Shown in pieces: positions 52,144-60,725 of a stretch of 64,000 bases of DNA (position 1 is its first letter; every line of letters begins with the position of its first letter). The notes beneath the pieces were generated by a model. The model was given only the letters and a program-made list of their open reading frames with translations, was not told the origin of the DNA and did not search any database. Made by a program: the position numbers and the translations under genes. This DNA comes from Streptomyces sp. CB02923 (GTDB lineage: Bacteria > Actinomycetota > Actinomycetes > Streptomycetales > Streptomycetaceae), in contig NZ_LWKZ01000024.1 of assembly GCF_001905005.1 (NCBI RefSeq), positions 1-64,000 on the forward strand, in the 5' to 3' direction.

Positions 52144-53361
52144 CTACCCGGCGGACGGCGCCGTCCGCATCGTGTCCACCCGTTCGACGGTGAAGCGTTC
52201 CCAGGAGCCGGCGCGGTCGGAGCGGGCGCGCAGCAGGCCGTAGTCGCCGTCGGTGTTGTTGACCTCCGTGCTGACGTACTTGTCGTTCGCCTTCGACTTC
52301 AGCGCGAACGTGCCGTCGGGCTGCGGCTCCATCAGGAACTTCTCCCAGGAGCCGACGGTGGTGCCGCGGGTGCGCAGCATCCCGCTGTGGCTGCCCGTGT
52401 CCTTGACCTCGGTGCTGACGAACAGGTCGTTCGCCTCGGACCGCAGGCTCACCGTGCCGTCCGCCGCGTCGTCCTGCAGCGTGAAGCGCTGCCAGGAGCC
52501 GACCTTGTCGCCGCGGGCCCGCAGCTTGCCCTGCTGGTTCCCGCTGTCGTTGATCTCGGCGGTGACGTACTTGCCGTTCGCGACGGACTTCAGTGCCAGC
52601 CTGCGGACGACGGTGCGGGCCCACTCGTTGACGTCGTCGACGCGGGTCGCGACAGCGCTGTTGCGGGTCTCGCTCGCGTCGGCTCCGAAGCATCCGCCCT
52701 GCCAGGAGGCGGTGTTGACGGCGATGAGCCGGTACCGGCCGTCCTTCTCCCGGAAAGCGGGGCTGCCGGTGTCGCCCTTGCAGATGCCGGCGCCCGCCTT
52801 GCCGGTGACACCGATTCGGCCGTCCGCGACCGAGTCCACGGCGAAGGCGCCGGTGTGCAGGCGGTCGGGGATCCACTCGTGCTTCGTGCGGCCGTATCCG
52901 GTGGCCCGCAGTTCCTCGCCCGCGGTGGGGGCCGTGGTCCCCAGTGCGACCGGAGTGACGTCCGTGACCGGCTTGTCGAGCCGGGCGAGCGCCAGGTCGC
53001 GGTCGGCGCGCGGGACCAGCTCGACGATGTCCCGTACCTGACCGGCCTGGGTGGTCAGGTCGGTGCGGCCGATGGTGGCCGTGGTCTTCCGGGTGGGCTT
53101 GCCCGCGGGGACCTGGAAGCCCTGGCCGGGGCTGTCGGCGAAGCAACTGGCCGCGGTCAGGATCCAGTGTGCGTCGACCAGCGCGCCGGAGCAGCTGCGT
53201 TCGCCGTTGCCGATGTCCAGCTTCGCGGTGAACGGGTACGCCTTGTCCTGGGCGGCGTCCCCGGCGAGGGCCTGCGCCGGGGCGGTGGTGAGTGCGCCCG
53301 CTGCGACCACGGTCGCGGTGACGGTGGCTATCCACGCCGGGCGCGGGGTTCTGCTGTGCAC
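52144..53361 (-). CDS. Exported trypsin-fold protein with replaced catalytic residues and three beta-trefoil repeats
   Basis: The 405-aa protein has a Sec signal (WIATVTATVVAAGALTTAPAQA), an S1 (trypsin-like) domain (about 40-248) and three repeats of about 45 residues (ALKSVANGKYVTAE, SLRSEANDLFVSTE, ALKSKANDKYVSTE) forming a fascin/ricin-like beta-trefoil. In the S1 domain the catalytic His is Ser (LTAASC, residue 72), the Asp is kept (RDLALARL, 122) and the nucleophile Ser is Thr (GDTGSP, residue 198). Two of three triad residues are therefore changed, and ordinary serine protease activity is unlikely unless a non-canonical mechanism exists. Start is GTG 53361. Confidence 0.85.
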   Translation of the reverse strand: MHSRTPRPAWIATVTATVVAAGALTTAPAQALAGDAAQDKAYPFTAKLDIGNGERSCSGALVDAHWILTAASCFADSPGQGFQVPAGKPTRKTTATIGRTDLTTQAGQVRDIVELVPRADRDLALARLDKPVTDVTPVALGTTAPTAGEELRATGYGRTKHEWIPDRLHTGAFAVDSVADGRIGVTGKAGAGICKGDTGSPAFREKDGRYRLIAVNTASWQGGCFGADASETRNSAVATRVDDVNEWARTVVRRLALKSVANGKYVTAEINDSGNQQGKLRARGDKVGSWQRFTLQDDAADGTVSLRSEANDLFVSTEVKDTGSHSGMLRTRGTTVGSWEKFLMEPQPDGTFALKSKANDKYVSTEVNNTDGDYGLLRARSDRAGSWERFTVERVDTMRTAPSAG

Positions 53362-53413
53362 GGTTCGATTCTCGATTCGTTCAGGGTGGTGCGGAGGGGG
53401 TCGTGCCGGGTTC

Positions 53414-54850
53414 TCAGGCCGCCGGGAGGGAGACCGTCCCGTAGAGCGAGTGGTGGTCGGAGGGGTGTGCCTGCGGGGAGACGGCGCAGGCCGTGAAGGG
53501 GGCGTTCTTCGGGGCGAAGAGGTAGTCGATCTTCATGTCGCCGATGGTCGGCCGGCCGTCGCGCGGCGCGCCAAAATCGCCGAGCTGGGCGCACTCCCCG
53601 TACTGCGCGTACACGGGTTCCAGCACGGAGCGGGATTCGCCCTTGGCGGCGTCCGGCGGGACCACGTTGAAGTCCCCGCCGAACACGGCGCGGTAGCCGG
53701 GCCGGTCGACGATCCGCAGCATTTCGGCCGCCTGGGCGCGACGGAAACTTCCGTCCGCGTCGTCGTACGCGGGTCCGCCCGCGCTGAAGTGGGCGGTGCA
53801 CAGCAGCAGCGCGCGGCTCGGAAGCGCGGCGCACAGGGCCGAACGCTGCTCCGTCCTGGCCCCCCGCTGATTGGTGTCCGGCGAGGTCAGGTCGTACCCC
53901 TGGAACCAGGAACTCTCGTCCGGCACGGCGAGCCCGATCCCATAGGCCCCGCGGTCCGTGTCACCGGCGGTGTCGCACTGCTTCTGGGCCTTGAGCGTCC
54001 CCGCGTGGTAGTGGATGGGAGCGAAGAACACGTTCCAGCCGCGGCCGGTCGCCTGCTCCAGCGCCTGCTCCACCGGCTTGGCGTGCTTCTCGCAGAATTC
54101 CTGGAGGAACACCGCGTCCGGCAGCGGTCCGCCGGCCGATGGGCGCAGCCGGGACACCAGCTCGGCCGTCAGCTTGTCGGCGCCGGTGTGCGCGTTGCCG
54201 CACTGCGTGTTGTTGTTGCCGCAGACGTTCCAGGTCATGACGTTGAGCTGCGCCGCGCGAGGGGACGCGGGGGGCGGTGGCGCGCTGCTGCCGTTCACCC
54301 GCTCGAAGGCGAAGCGCTCCCAGGCGCCGACGCGGTCGGAGCGGGCGCGCAGCAGAGCGTGGTCGCCGCCGGTGCCGTTGATCTCCGTGCTGACGTACTT
54401 GTCGTTCGCCTTCGACTTCAGCGCGAACGTTCCGTCAGGCTGCGGCACCAGCAGGAACTTCTCCCACGCACCGATCTTCGCCCCGCGGTTGCGCAGCATT
54501 CCGCTGTGGCTGCCCGCGTCCTTGACCTCGGCGCTGACGAACAGACCGGTCGCATCGGACCGCAGGCTCACGGTGCTGCCCTTGTCGCCGGTGTGCAGCG
54601 TGAACTGCTGCAAGGGCCCGGTCCCGTCAGCGTCGGCACGCAGCTTGCCCTGCTGGTTCCCGCTGCCGCCGGCCTCGACGGTGACGTACGCGCCGTTCGC
54701 CTGGGACTTCAGGGCCCACCGCTGCCCCGCGGACCTGGCGGTGTCCGCGGTGTCAGCGGTGTCCGCGGCCTGCGCCTCCGTCACGGGCAGGACCGCCGCA
54801 AGGGCCAACAGCCCGCACAGCGCGGCGAACGACGATATGAGCCGACGCAC
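53414..54850 (-). CDS. Secreted endonuclease/exonuclease/phosphatase-family protein with N-terminal beta-trefoil repeats
   Basis: The 478-aa protein starts with a Sec signal (LISSFAALCGLLALAAVLPVTEAQA). Three repeats (about 45-185; ALKSQANGAYVTVE, SLRSDATGLFVSAE, ALKSKANDKYVSTE) closely match those of the neighbouring trypsin-fold protein. The catalytic domain (about 200-478) has EEP motifs: VMTWNVCGNN, FLQEFCEKH (metal-binding Glu), FGGDFNVVP (Asp, Asn) and PSDHHSLYG (His). It probably cleaves DNA or phosphoesters outside the cell, with the trefoil binding a glycan or matrix. The GTG start has GAGGAGG upstream. It lies 52 bases before the trypsin-fold gene, likely one operon. Confidence 0.88.
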   Translation of the reverse strand: MRRLISSFAALCGLLALAAVLPVTEAQAADTADTADTARSAGQRWALKSQANGAYVTVEAGGSGNQQGKLRADADGTGPLQQFTLHTGDKGSTVSLRSDATGLFVSAEVKDAGSHSGMLRNRGAKIGAWEKFLLVPQPDGTFALKSKANDKYVSTEINGTGGDHALLRARSDRVGAWERFAFERVNGSSAPPPPASPRAAQLNVMTWNVCGNNNTQCGNAHTGADKLTAELVSRLRPSAGGPLPDAVFLQEFCEKHAKPVEQALEQATGRGWNVFFAPIHYHAGTLKAQKQCDTAGDTDRGAYGIGLAVPDESSWFQGYDLTSPDTNQRGARTEQRSALCAALPSRALLLCTAHFSAGGPAYDDADGSFRRAQAAEMLRIVDRPGYRAVFGGDFNVVPPDAAKGESRSVLEPVYAQYGECAQLGDFGAPRDGRPTIGDMKIDYLFAPKNAPFTACAVSPQAHPSDHHSLYGTVSLPAA

Positions 54851-54994
54851 GCGACCTCCTCTTCCTGGTTCGGCCTGCGCCTCATGGAGATTCGGGCACA
54901 GATTTCCGGATTCTACGTACAAGTCATCCGGGGCCGCCGGGCGAGGCCGGGAAGCGGAGATCGGTGAGCGGGCGCTCCGCGCCGCCTCTTCCGT

Positions 54995-55171
54995 TCACCT
55001 GGGCGCCGCGGTGCAGGGTCCTTCCGTGGGTTCCACACCGTCAGAGTCCTGTACGGGCCCCGCGGCACCGGCACCTTCCGCGGCCTCCGCGGCGCGAAGG
55101 GCTTCACGGCGGCGGCGTAACCGCCGTATCAGAGCGGCGATCCCACTGGTCAGCGCGATGATGGTCAACAT
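54995..55171 (-). CDS. Small membrane protein (58 aa), coupled to the upstream gene
   Basis: A 58-codon frame starts at an ATG that shares its A with the TGA of the preceding gene (TGATG), a classic coupling arrangement. It encodes a short hydrophobic N-terminus (MLTIIALTSGIAALI), a basic patch (RRLRRRREALR) and an acidic tail ending EGPCTAAPR. One TTA leucine codon lies in the basic region. It is below usual gene-calling length. No family is recognised. Confidence 0.55.
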   Translation of the reverse strand: MLTIIALTSGIAALIRRLRRRREALRAAEAAEGAGAAGPVQDSDGVEPTEGPCTAAPR

Positions 55172-55680
55172 CAGCTGCCGTCCCCGGCGTGCGGTGCCAG
55201 ACGCTCACGGGCCCAGCGCGCCGCAGCGTCCACTTCCTGGACGGTCGTGACCGGGCAGCCCCAGAAGCGGTCGCTGGCGTTGCGCTGCCCGGTGCCCCCG
55301 GGCCCCGTCGGCGGGACGACGAAGGCGAGGCCGCGGCAGGTGCGGGCGAGTTCGGGCCGGAGTTCCTTCACCGCGCGCGCCTGCTCGGCGACCGAGCCGT
55401 CACGCGGACCGGAGCCGTCGGACCCGTCAGCCCTGACAGACGTGTCAGCCCCGTCAGCCGCGTCAGGCGCTTCAGGCGCTTCAGGCGCTTCAGGCGCTTC
55501 AGGCGCTTCAGGCGCTTCAGGCGCGAGCTGCGCCATGTCGACGACGGCGGAGAAACCCTGCCCCCGTTCGAGGGCGGCCCGCAGCATCGCGAGGATCGCC
55601 TCGCGGGCCTCGTGCGCGGGCTCCGCCCGGACGACCACCGTGACCAGCGGCCACTCGTTCCATTCCGTCTCGACAGGCAA
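55171..55680 (-). CDS. 169-aa protein, possibly STAS/SpoIIAA-like, with Pro-Glu-Ala repeat
   Basis: The protein opens PVETEWNEWPLVTVVVRAEPAHEAREAILAMLRAALERGQGFSAVVDMAQL, whose strand-helix-strand order resembles STAS/SpoIIAA-like folds of about 120 residues. The helix is followed by a Pro-Glu-Ala-Pro run encoded by a 9-bp tandem repeat, then LARTCRGLAFVVPP and TTVQEVDAAARWARERLAP. The start is a TTG at 55680 behind GAGGAGGG; no ATG or GTG fits. A DmdR1-like iron box lies 35 bases upstream, suggesting iron control. The next small gene is coupled to its stop. Confidence 0.62.
   Translation of the reverse strand: MPVETEWNEWPLVTVVVRAEPAHEAREAILAMLRAALERGQGFSAVVDMAQLAPEAPEAPEAPEAPEAPEAPDAADGADTSVRADGSDGSGPRDGSVAEQARAVKELRPELARTCRGLAFVVPPTGPGGTGQRNASDRFWGCPVTTVQEVDAAARWARERLAPHAGDGS
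55471..55524. repeat. 9-bp tandem repeat in coding sequence
   Basis: Six exact copies of TTCAGGCGC, preceded by a variant copy (GTCAGGCGC). On the coding strand it encodes Ala-Pro-Glu units. The repeat keeps the frame at any copy number and is a likely site of strain variation. Confidence 0.88.
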
Positions 55681-55714
55681 GGGTGCCCCCTCCTCGGTGC
55701 CCAGCAGGGCGAAC

Positions 55715-55733
55715 GTAAGGAAGGCAAACCTAA
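55715..55733. promoter_or_regulatory. Candidate DmdR-type iron box
   Basis: GTAAGGAAGGCAAACCTAA matches the Streptomyces iron box (TTAGGTTAGGCTAACCTAA-type) at about two thirds of positions, with the right half AGGC..ACCTAA intact. The AT-rich location upstream of the 169-aa gene fits a promoter. Confidence 0.45.
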
Positions 55734-55761
55734 ATTAGGCGAACAGTGTTCGCAAGGGACG

Positions 55762-56376
55762 TCAGCCGAGAAGGCCGCACAGGAGACGCTCCACCGCCCA
55801 GGCGAAGTCGGCACCGCGGTCCACCTGTTGGCCCGGCGCCGGGCCACCCGTACGGGAGGAGTCCTCCCCCGCCCCACCGGCACCCTCACCCGTCACACCG
55901 TGGCCAACCGGATGGGCGTTGAGCAGGCAGCCGAGCATCAGGTTCACCAGCGCACGGTACGCCCGCTCCCCCTCCTCGCCGCGCAGGCCGAGTTCCTCCA
56001 GCCCGCGCACCGCCGACGCGGCGAACGGCGCCGCCTCGTCCAGTACGTACTCACCGTCGGCGATAATCCGCGCGGCCCAGGGGTGGCGCGCCAGGTAGTC
56101 GTACGCGTCACGCCAGTAATCCACCATGCACTGCCGGGACGCCCCCGCCTCTTCACCGACCGGCAGATGGAGGGCCACATCCCGGGCCAGCAGCAACAAC
56201 AGCTCGCCCCGGTCGGCGATGTGGCGGTACAGCGACGCCTGCCCGCCCCCGAGGGCCTGGGCCACCTTGCGGACAGTGAGGGCCTCCATGCCCTCGGTAT
56301 CGGCGATGTGGCGCGCGGCCGCGACGATGCTCTCCCGGGACAGCACGGGCGGCCGCCCACGGCGTTTGCTTTCCAT
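55762..56376 (-). CDS. TetR family repressor of the divergent MFS gene
   Basis: The 204-aa protein has a TetR DNA-binding domain (LSRESIVAAARHIADTEGMEALTVRKVAQALGGGQASLYRHIADRGELL) and a helical C-terminus (YWRDAYDYLARHPWAARIIADGEYVLDE). It is divergent from a drug-efflux-type MFS gene, so it is the probable repressor of that gene and of itself, released by the exported compound. ATG 56376 is chosen because the domain begins right after it; no strong ribosome site is seen. Confidence 0.85.
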   Translation of the reverse strand: MESKRRGRPPVLSRESIVAAARHIADTEGMEALTVRKVAQALGGGQASLYRHIADRGELLLLLARDVALHLPVGEEAGASRQCMVDYWRDAYDYLARHPWAARIIADGEYVLDEAAPFAASAVRGLEELGLRGEEGERAYRALVNLMLGCLLNAHPVGHGVTGEGAGGAGEDSSRTGGPAPGQQVDRGADFAWAVERLLCGLLG

Positions 56377-56483
56377 TCGCAGCACTGTAACGACCCGTCG
56401 CACCGCGCTTCCCGGCGCCACGGGCGGACGGCGGTCCCGCCTTGCCTCCTTCCCGACGGCGGGGCTAGGGTCCCGGCATTAGC

Positions 56484-56494
56484 GAACGTCGTTC
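56484..56494. promoter_or_regulatory. Candidate TetR operator
   Basis: GAACGTCGTTC is an 11-bp inverted repeat (GAACG-T-CGTTC) in the 139-base gap between the tetR and MFS genes, 21 bases before the MFS start. Size and place fit a TetR-type operator. Confidence 0.55.
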
Positions 56495-56515
56495 TCAAAA
56501 TCTCCGAGGAGTCCT

Positions 56516-58039
56516 GTGCCCGCGCACCAGCCGCGTTCCCGGCCGACCGGGAAAAGCCCGAACGGTACGGCCACCCTGGTCACCCTGATCGTGGCGGTCC
56601 TGTCCTACGCCCTGATGCAGACGATGCTGGTACCCAGCATCGGAGTCCTGCAGAGGGAGCTGAACACCACGCCGGTCGGCGCCTCGTGGGCCGTGCTCAG
56701 TTCCACGCTCCTGGCCAGCGCCGTACTCACGCCGCTCATCAGCCGCCTCGGCGACAGCCACGGCAAGCGGCGCGTACTGACCGCGGTGCTGCTCGTCTAC
56801 CTGGTCGGCACCATCGGCTGTGCCGCCTCCTGGAACATCGGGGCCCTCATCGGCTTCCGCGCGGTGCAGGGTGTCGCCCTGTCGATCCTGCCGCTGTCCT
56901 TCGGGCTGCTCCGGGAGGCGCTGCCGCCGCGGCGCATGGCCTTCGGCCTCGGCCTGACCTCAGGGCTGGTGGCCGGAGCCGCCGGCGTCGGCCTGCTGGC
57001 CGGCGGCCTCATCGTCGACCACACGTCCTGGCGCTGGCTGTTCGTCGCGGGTGGGGTGCTGATCGTCGCCACCCTGCTGCTGACGCTGCGTACGGTCCCC
57101 GAGAGCCCCGACACCAGCCGCGCACCGCTCGACCTGCCGGGAGCCGGGCTGCTCGGACTCTCGCTGGTCACCGCGCTGCTCGGCCTGACGGAAGGTCCGG
57201 GCCGGGGCTGGGGCTCGGCCGCCGTACTGGGGCTGTTCGCGGCGTGCGTGGTCCTGTTCGTCCTCTTCGTGCTCCACGAACGGTCGTGTGCCCATCCCCT
57301 GGTCGACATCGGGCTGCTGGCGCGCCGGCCGATCCTGATGACCCATCTCGGGGCCTTCATGCTCGGCGCGAACCAGTTCGTCTTCTACGTCCTGGTGCCC
57401 AAACTGGCCGAGCTGCCCAACGGACTGCCCCCGGACGCCGCCCGGCTGGTGACCTACGGCTTCGGCGCGAGCGTGACCGGCGCCGGACTCATGATGCTGC
57501 CCGGCACCCTGCTCGGCCTGCCCGCCAGCGCCATCGCGGGCCGCGTCGGAAGGCGCTGCGGAGCGCGTACTCCGCTGGTTCTCGGTCTCGTGGTCAGTGC
57601 GGCCGGTTCGGCGCTGATGGCCTTCCTGCACGCCGCCGTGTGGCAGGTGGTGGTGTTCTACGCCGTGGTGGCCGTCGGGGCGGGCTTCGCCATGGCGGCC
57701 CTGCCCAAGCTCGTCCACAACATCACCGCCCCCGCCCAGAACGCCACGGCGAACGGCATCAACACCGTCGCCCGTACGGTCGGCGGCGCCGTGGGCAGCC
57801 AGTTGGGCACCGCGGTACTGACCACCTGGGCCATCGACGGCACCTCACTGCCGTCGGCGAACGGCTTCACGATCGCCTTCGCGGCCGGTGCGGTGGTGGC
57901 CGCCCTGGGAGTACTTCCGGCCCTGTGGACCCACACCCGAAGCACTCCGCCGACGACCGCACCGGGCACCGCCCACCCGCCGCCATGGTCCCGGCCCGAA
58001 CCACACCGGCCGGCCGCACACGTCCGCCCCCTCGACTGA
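56516..58039 (+). CDS. MFS drug-efflux transporter (DHA2, EmrB/QacA-type, 14 helices)
   Basis: The 507-aa protein has about 14 predicted membrane helices. SRLGDSHGKRRVL is motif A between helices 2 and 3; FRAVQGVALSILPLSFGLL and GAAGVGLLAGGLIVDHTSWRWLF are motif C-like segments of proton-driven drug antiporters. It likely exports hydrophobic compounds. A GTG with GAGGAG upstream starts it. It is divergent from a TetR gene. Confidence 0.9.
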   Translation: MPAHQPRSRPTGKSPNGTATLVTLIVAVLSYALMQTMLVPSIGVLQRELNTTPVGASWAVLSSTLLASAVLTPLISRLGDSHGKRRVLTAVLLVYLVGTIGCAASWNIGALIGFRAVQGVALSILPLSFGLLREALPPRRMAFGLGLTSGLVAGAAGVGLLAGGLIVDHTSWRWLFVAGGVLIVATLLLTLRTVPESPDTSRAPLDLPGAGLLGLSLVTALLGLTEGPGRGWGSAAVLGLFAACVVLFVLFVLHERSCAHPLVDIGLLARRPILMTHLGAFMLGANQFVFYVLVPKLAELPNGLPPDAARLVTYGFGASVTGAGLMMLPGTLLGLPASAIAGRVGRRCGARTPLVLGLVVSAAGSALMAFLHAAVWQVVVFYAVVAVGAGFAMAALPKLVHNITAPAQNATANGINTVARTVGGAVGSQLGTAVLTTWAIDGTSLPSANGFTIAFAAGAVVAALGVLPALWTHTRSTPPTTAPGTAHPPPWSRPEPHRPAAHVRPLD

Positions 58040-58098
58040 GCTTCAGCACGTGCCGCGGCAGCAGAGGGGCAGCAGAGAAAGCCCAGGACCTACCGCAC

Positions 58099-59298
58099 CT
58101 ACCGCACCACCTCGAACGCGTCGGCGGACGGTGTGACGGCGGGCCAGGACGGCCAACCGTGTGTCGGCGGGAGGGCCACCGACCGCCACCATGGGTCGAC
58201 GATCTGCTCGTCGGCCGGCTCGAAGGGCTTGCCGGGCAGCGGCGCGGCCACCTTCGCGCCCGCCTCGCGCGCTGCCGCGACCGTGCGTTCCACCGGGTCG
58301 GACCACGCGTGCGGGGCGAGGTTGAACGTCCCCCAGTGGATGGGCAGCAGCGCGCCCGCCGGGGAGCCCTGGGACAGATCGGCGTGGGCGCGCAGGCCCT
58401 CCTCGGGCGTCATGTGGATGTCGGGCCAGAACTCGCTGTAAGCACCTATCTGGATCATCGTCGCGTCGAACGGTCCGTGCTCGGCACCGATCTCGGCGAA
58501 GCCGGGGAAGTAGCCGGTGTCGCCGCTGTGGAAGACGCGGTTCGCGGGGCCGGCCACCACCCAGGACGCCCACAGGGTGTGCTGCGGGCCGCGCAGTCCG
58601 CGCCCGCAGAAGTGCTGCGCGGGCGTCGCGGTGAGGGTCAGTTCCCCGACGGCCGCCGACTCGTGCCAGTCCAGCTCGGTGATGCGCTCCGCGGGCACGC
58701 CCCACAGTTCGAGGTCGGCACCGATGCCGAGCGGTACGACGAAGCGCGTGCCCGTACGGATGAGGGCCTTGACCGTCGGCATGTCCAGGTGGTCGTAGTG
58801 GTCGTGCGAGATGACCACGGCGTCGACCGGGTCCAGTTCGCCGAGGGCGAGCGGCACCGGGTGCAGGCGCCGGGGGCCGGCCCAGGTGAACGGTGAACAG
58901 CGCTCGCCCCAGACCGGGTCGAACAGCACCCGGTGTCCGTCGATCTCGGCGAGGACGCTCGAATGTCCCATCCACGTCAGCCGCAGCCCGGAGGCGGGCG
59001 GCTCGCCCCAGTCCGCCGCGGTCGGCCGGTGCACGGGTATCCGGCCGACCGGCGACCGGCGCAGCCGGCCTTCGCGGCTCAGCTGTGTCCGGGCCATGGC
59101 CAGCGCGGCGCCCGGCACCATCTGCCGGGTCGGTACGGGGTTGCGGAACTGGCCGTCCACGAACTGCGGGGACCTCTGTATCCGCGCCAGCCGCTCCCCC
59201 GTGGGCCACGCGCCGAAGACGGCGGGGCGGCGCAGCGCGAACCGCTCTGCGGAACGTGGGGCGGACGGGGATTCGCTGCGGGGTCGGTAGCCTGGCAC
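58099..59298 (-). CDS. MBL-fold metallohydrolase (NAPE-PLD/UlaG-like)
   Basis: The 399-aa protein has the metallo-beta-lactamase fold. RLTWMGHSSVLAEIDG starts it, VVISHDHYDHLDMPT holds the H-x-H-x-D-H zinc ligands, PAQHFCGRG the next His, VFHSGDTGYFPGF the bridging Asp and LLPIHWGTFNLAPH the last His. An N-terminal stretch of about 120 residues with LRRSPVGRIPVH is typical of the NAPE-PLD-like and UlaG-like group, which hydrolyses phosphodiester or lactone substrates. GTG 59298 has GGAGG four bases upstream. Confidence 0.88.
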   Translation of the reverse strand: MPGYRPRSESPSAPRSAERFALRRPAVFGAWPTGERLARIQRSPQFVDGQFRNPVPTRQMVPGAALAMARTQLSREGRLRRSPVGRIPVHRPTAADWGEPPASGLRLTWMGHSSVLAEIDGHRVLFDPVWGERCSPFTWAGPRRLHPVPLALGELDPVDAVVISHDHYDHLDMPTVKALIRTGTRFVVPLGIGADLELWGVPAERITELDWHESAAVGELTLTATPAQHFCGRGLRGPQHTLWASWVVAGPANRVFHSGDTGYFPGFAEIGAEHGPFDATMIQIGAYSEFWPDIHMTPEEGLRAHADLSQGSPAGALLPIHWGTFNLAPHAWSDPVERTVAAAREAGAKVAAPLPGKPFEPADEQIVDPWWRSVALPPTHGWPSWPAVTPSADAFEVVR

Positions 59299-59513
59299 GG
59301 CACCTCCATGGTTCGGGCGGTAGCGCTTTTCGACGAGTCGCCGCGCAGTGAACGGATCGCCGCGGTGACAGGTTCCGGCACGTCGGCGTCCGGGCCGCGG
59401 CACCGGCTGCGGATACCGCGACGTCCGGACACGACACGTGTGCCCTGCTCGTACCGAACCACTCGGCCGCTCCCGGCATTCCACGGCGGTCCGTACGGCC
59501 CTACCTTCATGGC

Positions 59514-60626
59514 ATGAGCCAGACCCGGCCGCCCGCGCAGCCACCGGAACACGAGGACGGCCGGGCCGGCGGGCGCCCTCCCGTCGTCGGACATCCCTTA
59601 CCGCCGCCGGGAGGGCCCCCGCCGGACGACGGCGGGCGCCCGGCCGAGCTGCCGCCCCCGGTGGCCCGCGCCGCGCCGCACCTGTCTCGGCCCGGGGTGC
59701 GCCTGGTGGCCGTGCCGGTGGCCGTCACCCTCGGGCTGCTGGCCGTCGCCGCGCTCGGCACCGGTCTCGTCGGGCGGTTCCGGGCCGCCGAGTCGCCCGA
59801 GGCGCGGGCCTTCACCTCGCTTCTGGAGTTCGACCTGTGGAGCGCCCTGGTCGGTGCCTCGATCGCGCTGTACGTCGCGGTGGCCTACGCGATGGCGTAC
59901 GCGGTGCGCCGGCGGTGGCGGCTGCCGGTCGACCGGCCCGCGCCCCGGGCCGTGGCGGTGCTGGCGGCGGGGGCCGTCCTGCTGATGGGCGCTGTCTTCG
60001 GGGTGCTGCGCTTCTTCACGCCGTCCGGCACCGTGCCCGTGCCGCTCGACGGGCTGGCGTGGCGCATCCCGCTGCTGCTCGTTCTGGGGATGCTGGCGGC
60101 GTCGCCCGGTGCGGTGGGCCTGTGGGACGTACAGGTCCGGCTGCTGCGGCTGAGCCGTCGGCTGCCCACCGAGCCGGGCGTCCTCGCGCCGGTGGGGGCG
60201 CTGCGGGAGCTGGACCGTGCCTGGCGGGACGCGGTGCGCTTCCTGACCGGCGGCAGCCTGATCATCTCGACCGCGGTCGTCGACGCGGGTGCGCTGCGCA
60301 ACGCGCTGCTGGCGCACGGCGTGTCCGAGAAGACCTTCCCGGCGTCCTCCGTGCTGCTCTACGGCGCGTTCTTCAGCGTGATGTTCGCCCTGGTCTTCCT
60401 GCCGGTCGTGGTGTTGTGGCGGTCGGTCGCCGGGCGGCTGGTCGAGGTGACGGTCCGCATCCCGGAGGCCGACGAGCTGACCGGGGAGTGGATGGAGCGC
60501 CGGGCGCGGCTGGTGGCCTTCCTGCGCCTGGACGTCTCGCTGCCGAAGGTGCTGGCCCCGGCGTTCGGCATCCTCGCGCCGCTGGCCACCGGTGTGGTCA
60601 GCCTGTTCCTCCCCGGGAGCCGGTGA
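59514..60626 (+). CDS. Multi-pass membrane protein of unknown function
   Basis: The 370-aa protein has a Pro-rich cytoplasmic N-terminus (about 55 residues) and about six membrane helices (LVAVPVAVTLGLLAVAALGTGL, LVGASIALYVAVAYAMAYAV, AVLAAGAVLLMGAVFGVL, LLLVLGMLAASPGAVGLW, SSVLLYGAFFSVMFALVFLPVVVLW, and one near the C-terminus). Between them is a hydrophilic segment (LLRLSRRLPTEPGVLAPVGALRELDRAWRD). No domain is recognised. The ATG is preceded by a weak ribosome site. It is divergent from the MBL-fold gene. Confidence 0.72.
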   Translation: MSQTRPPAQPPEHEDGRAGGRPPVVGHPLPPPGGPPPDDGGRPAELPPPVARAAPHLSRPGVRLVAVPVAVTLGLLAVAALGTGLVGRFRAAESPEARAFTSLLEFDLWSALVGASIALYVAVAYAMAYAVRRRWRLPVDRPAPRAVAVLAAGAVLLMGAVFGVLRFFTPSGTVPVPLDGLAWRIPLLLVLGMLAASPGAVGLWDVQVRLLRLSRRLPTEPGVLAPVGALRELDRAWRDAVRFLTGGSLIISTAVVDAGALRNALLAHGVSEKTFPASSVLLYGAFFSVMFALVFLPVVVLWRSVAGRLVEVTVRIPEADELTGEWMERRARLVAFLRLDVSLPKVLAPAFGILAPLATGVVSLFLPGSR

Positions 60627-60725
60627 GGCGGGGAGCGCCGGTGCGGAGGCGGACTGCCGGTGGGGCGGCGGCCGGTGGACCCGTGAGGTGGCCGTGCCGT
60701 GCGCGTCGGCGGCCGTCCCGTACCG

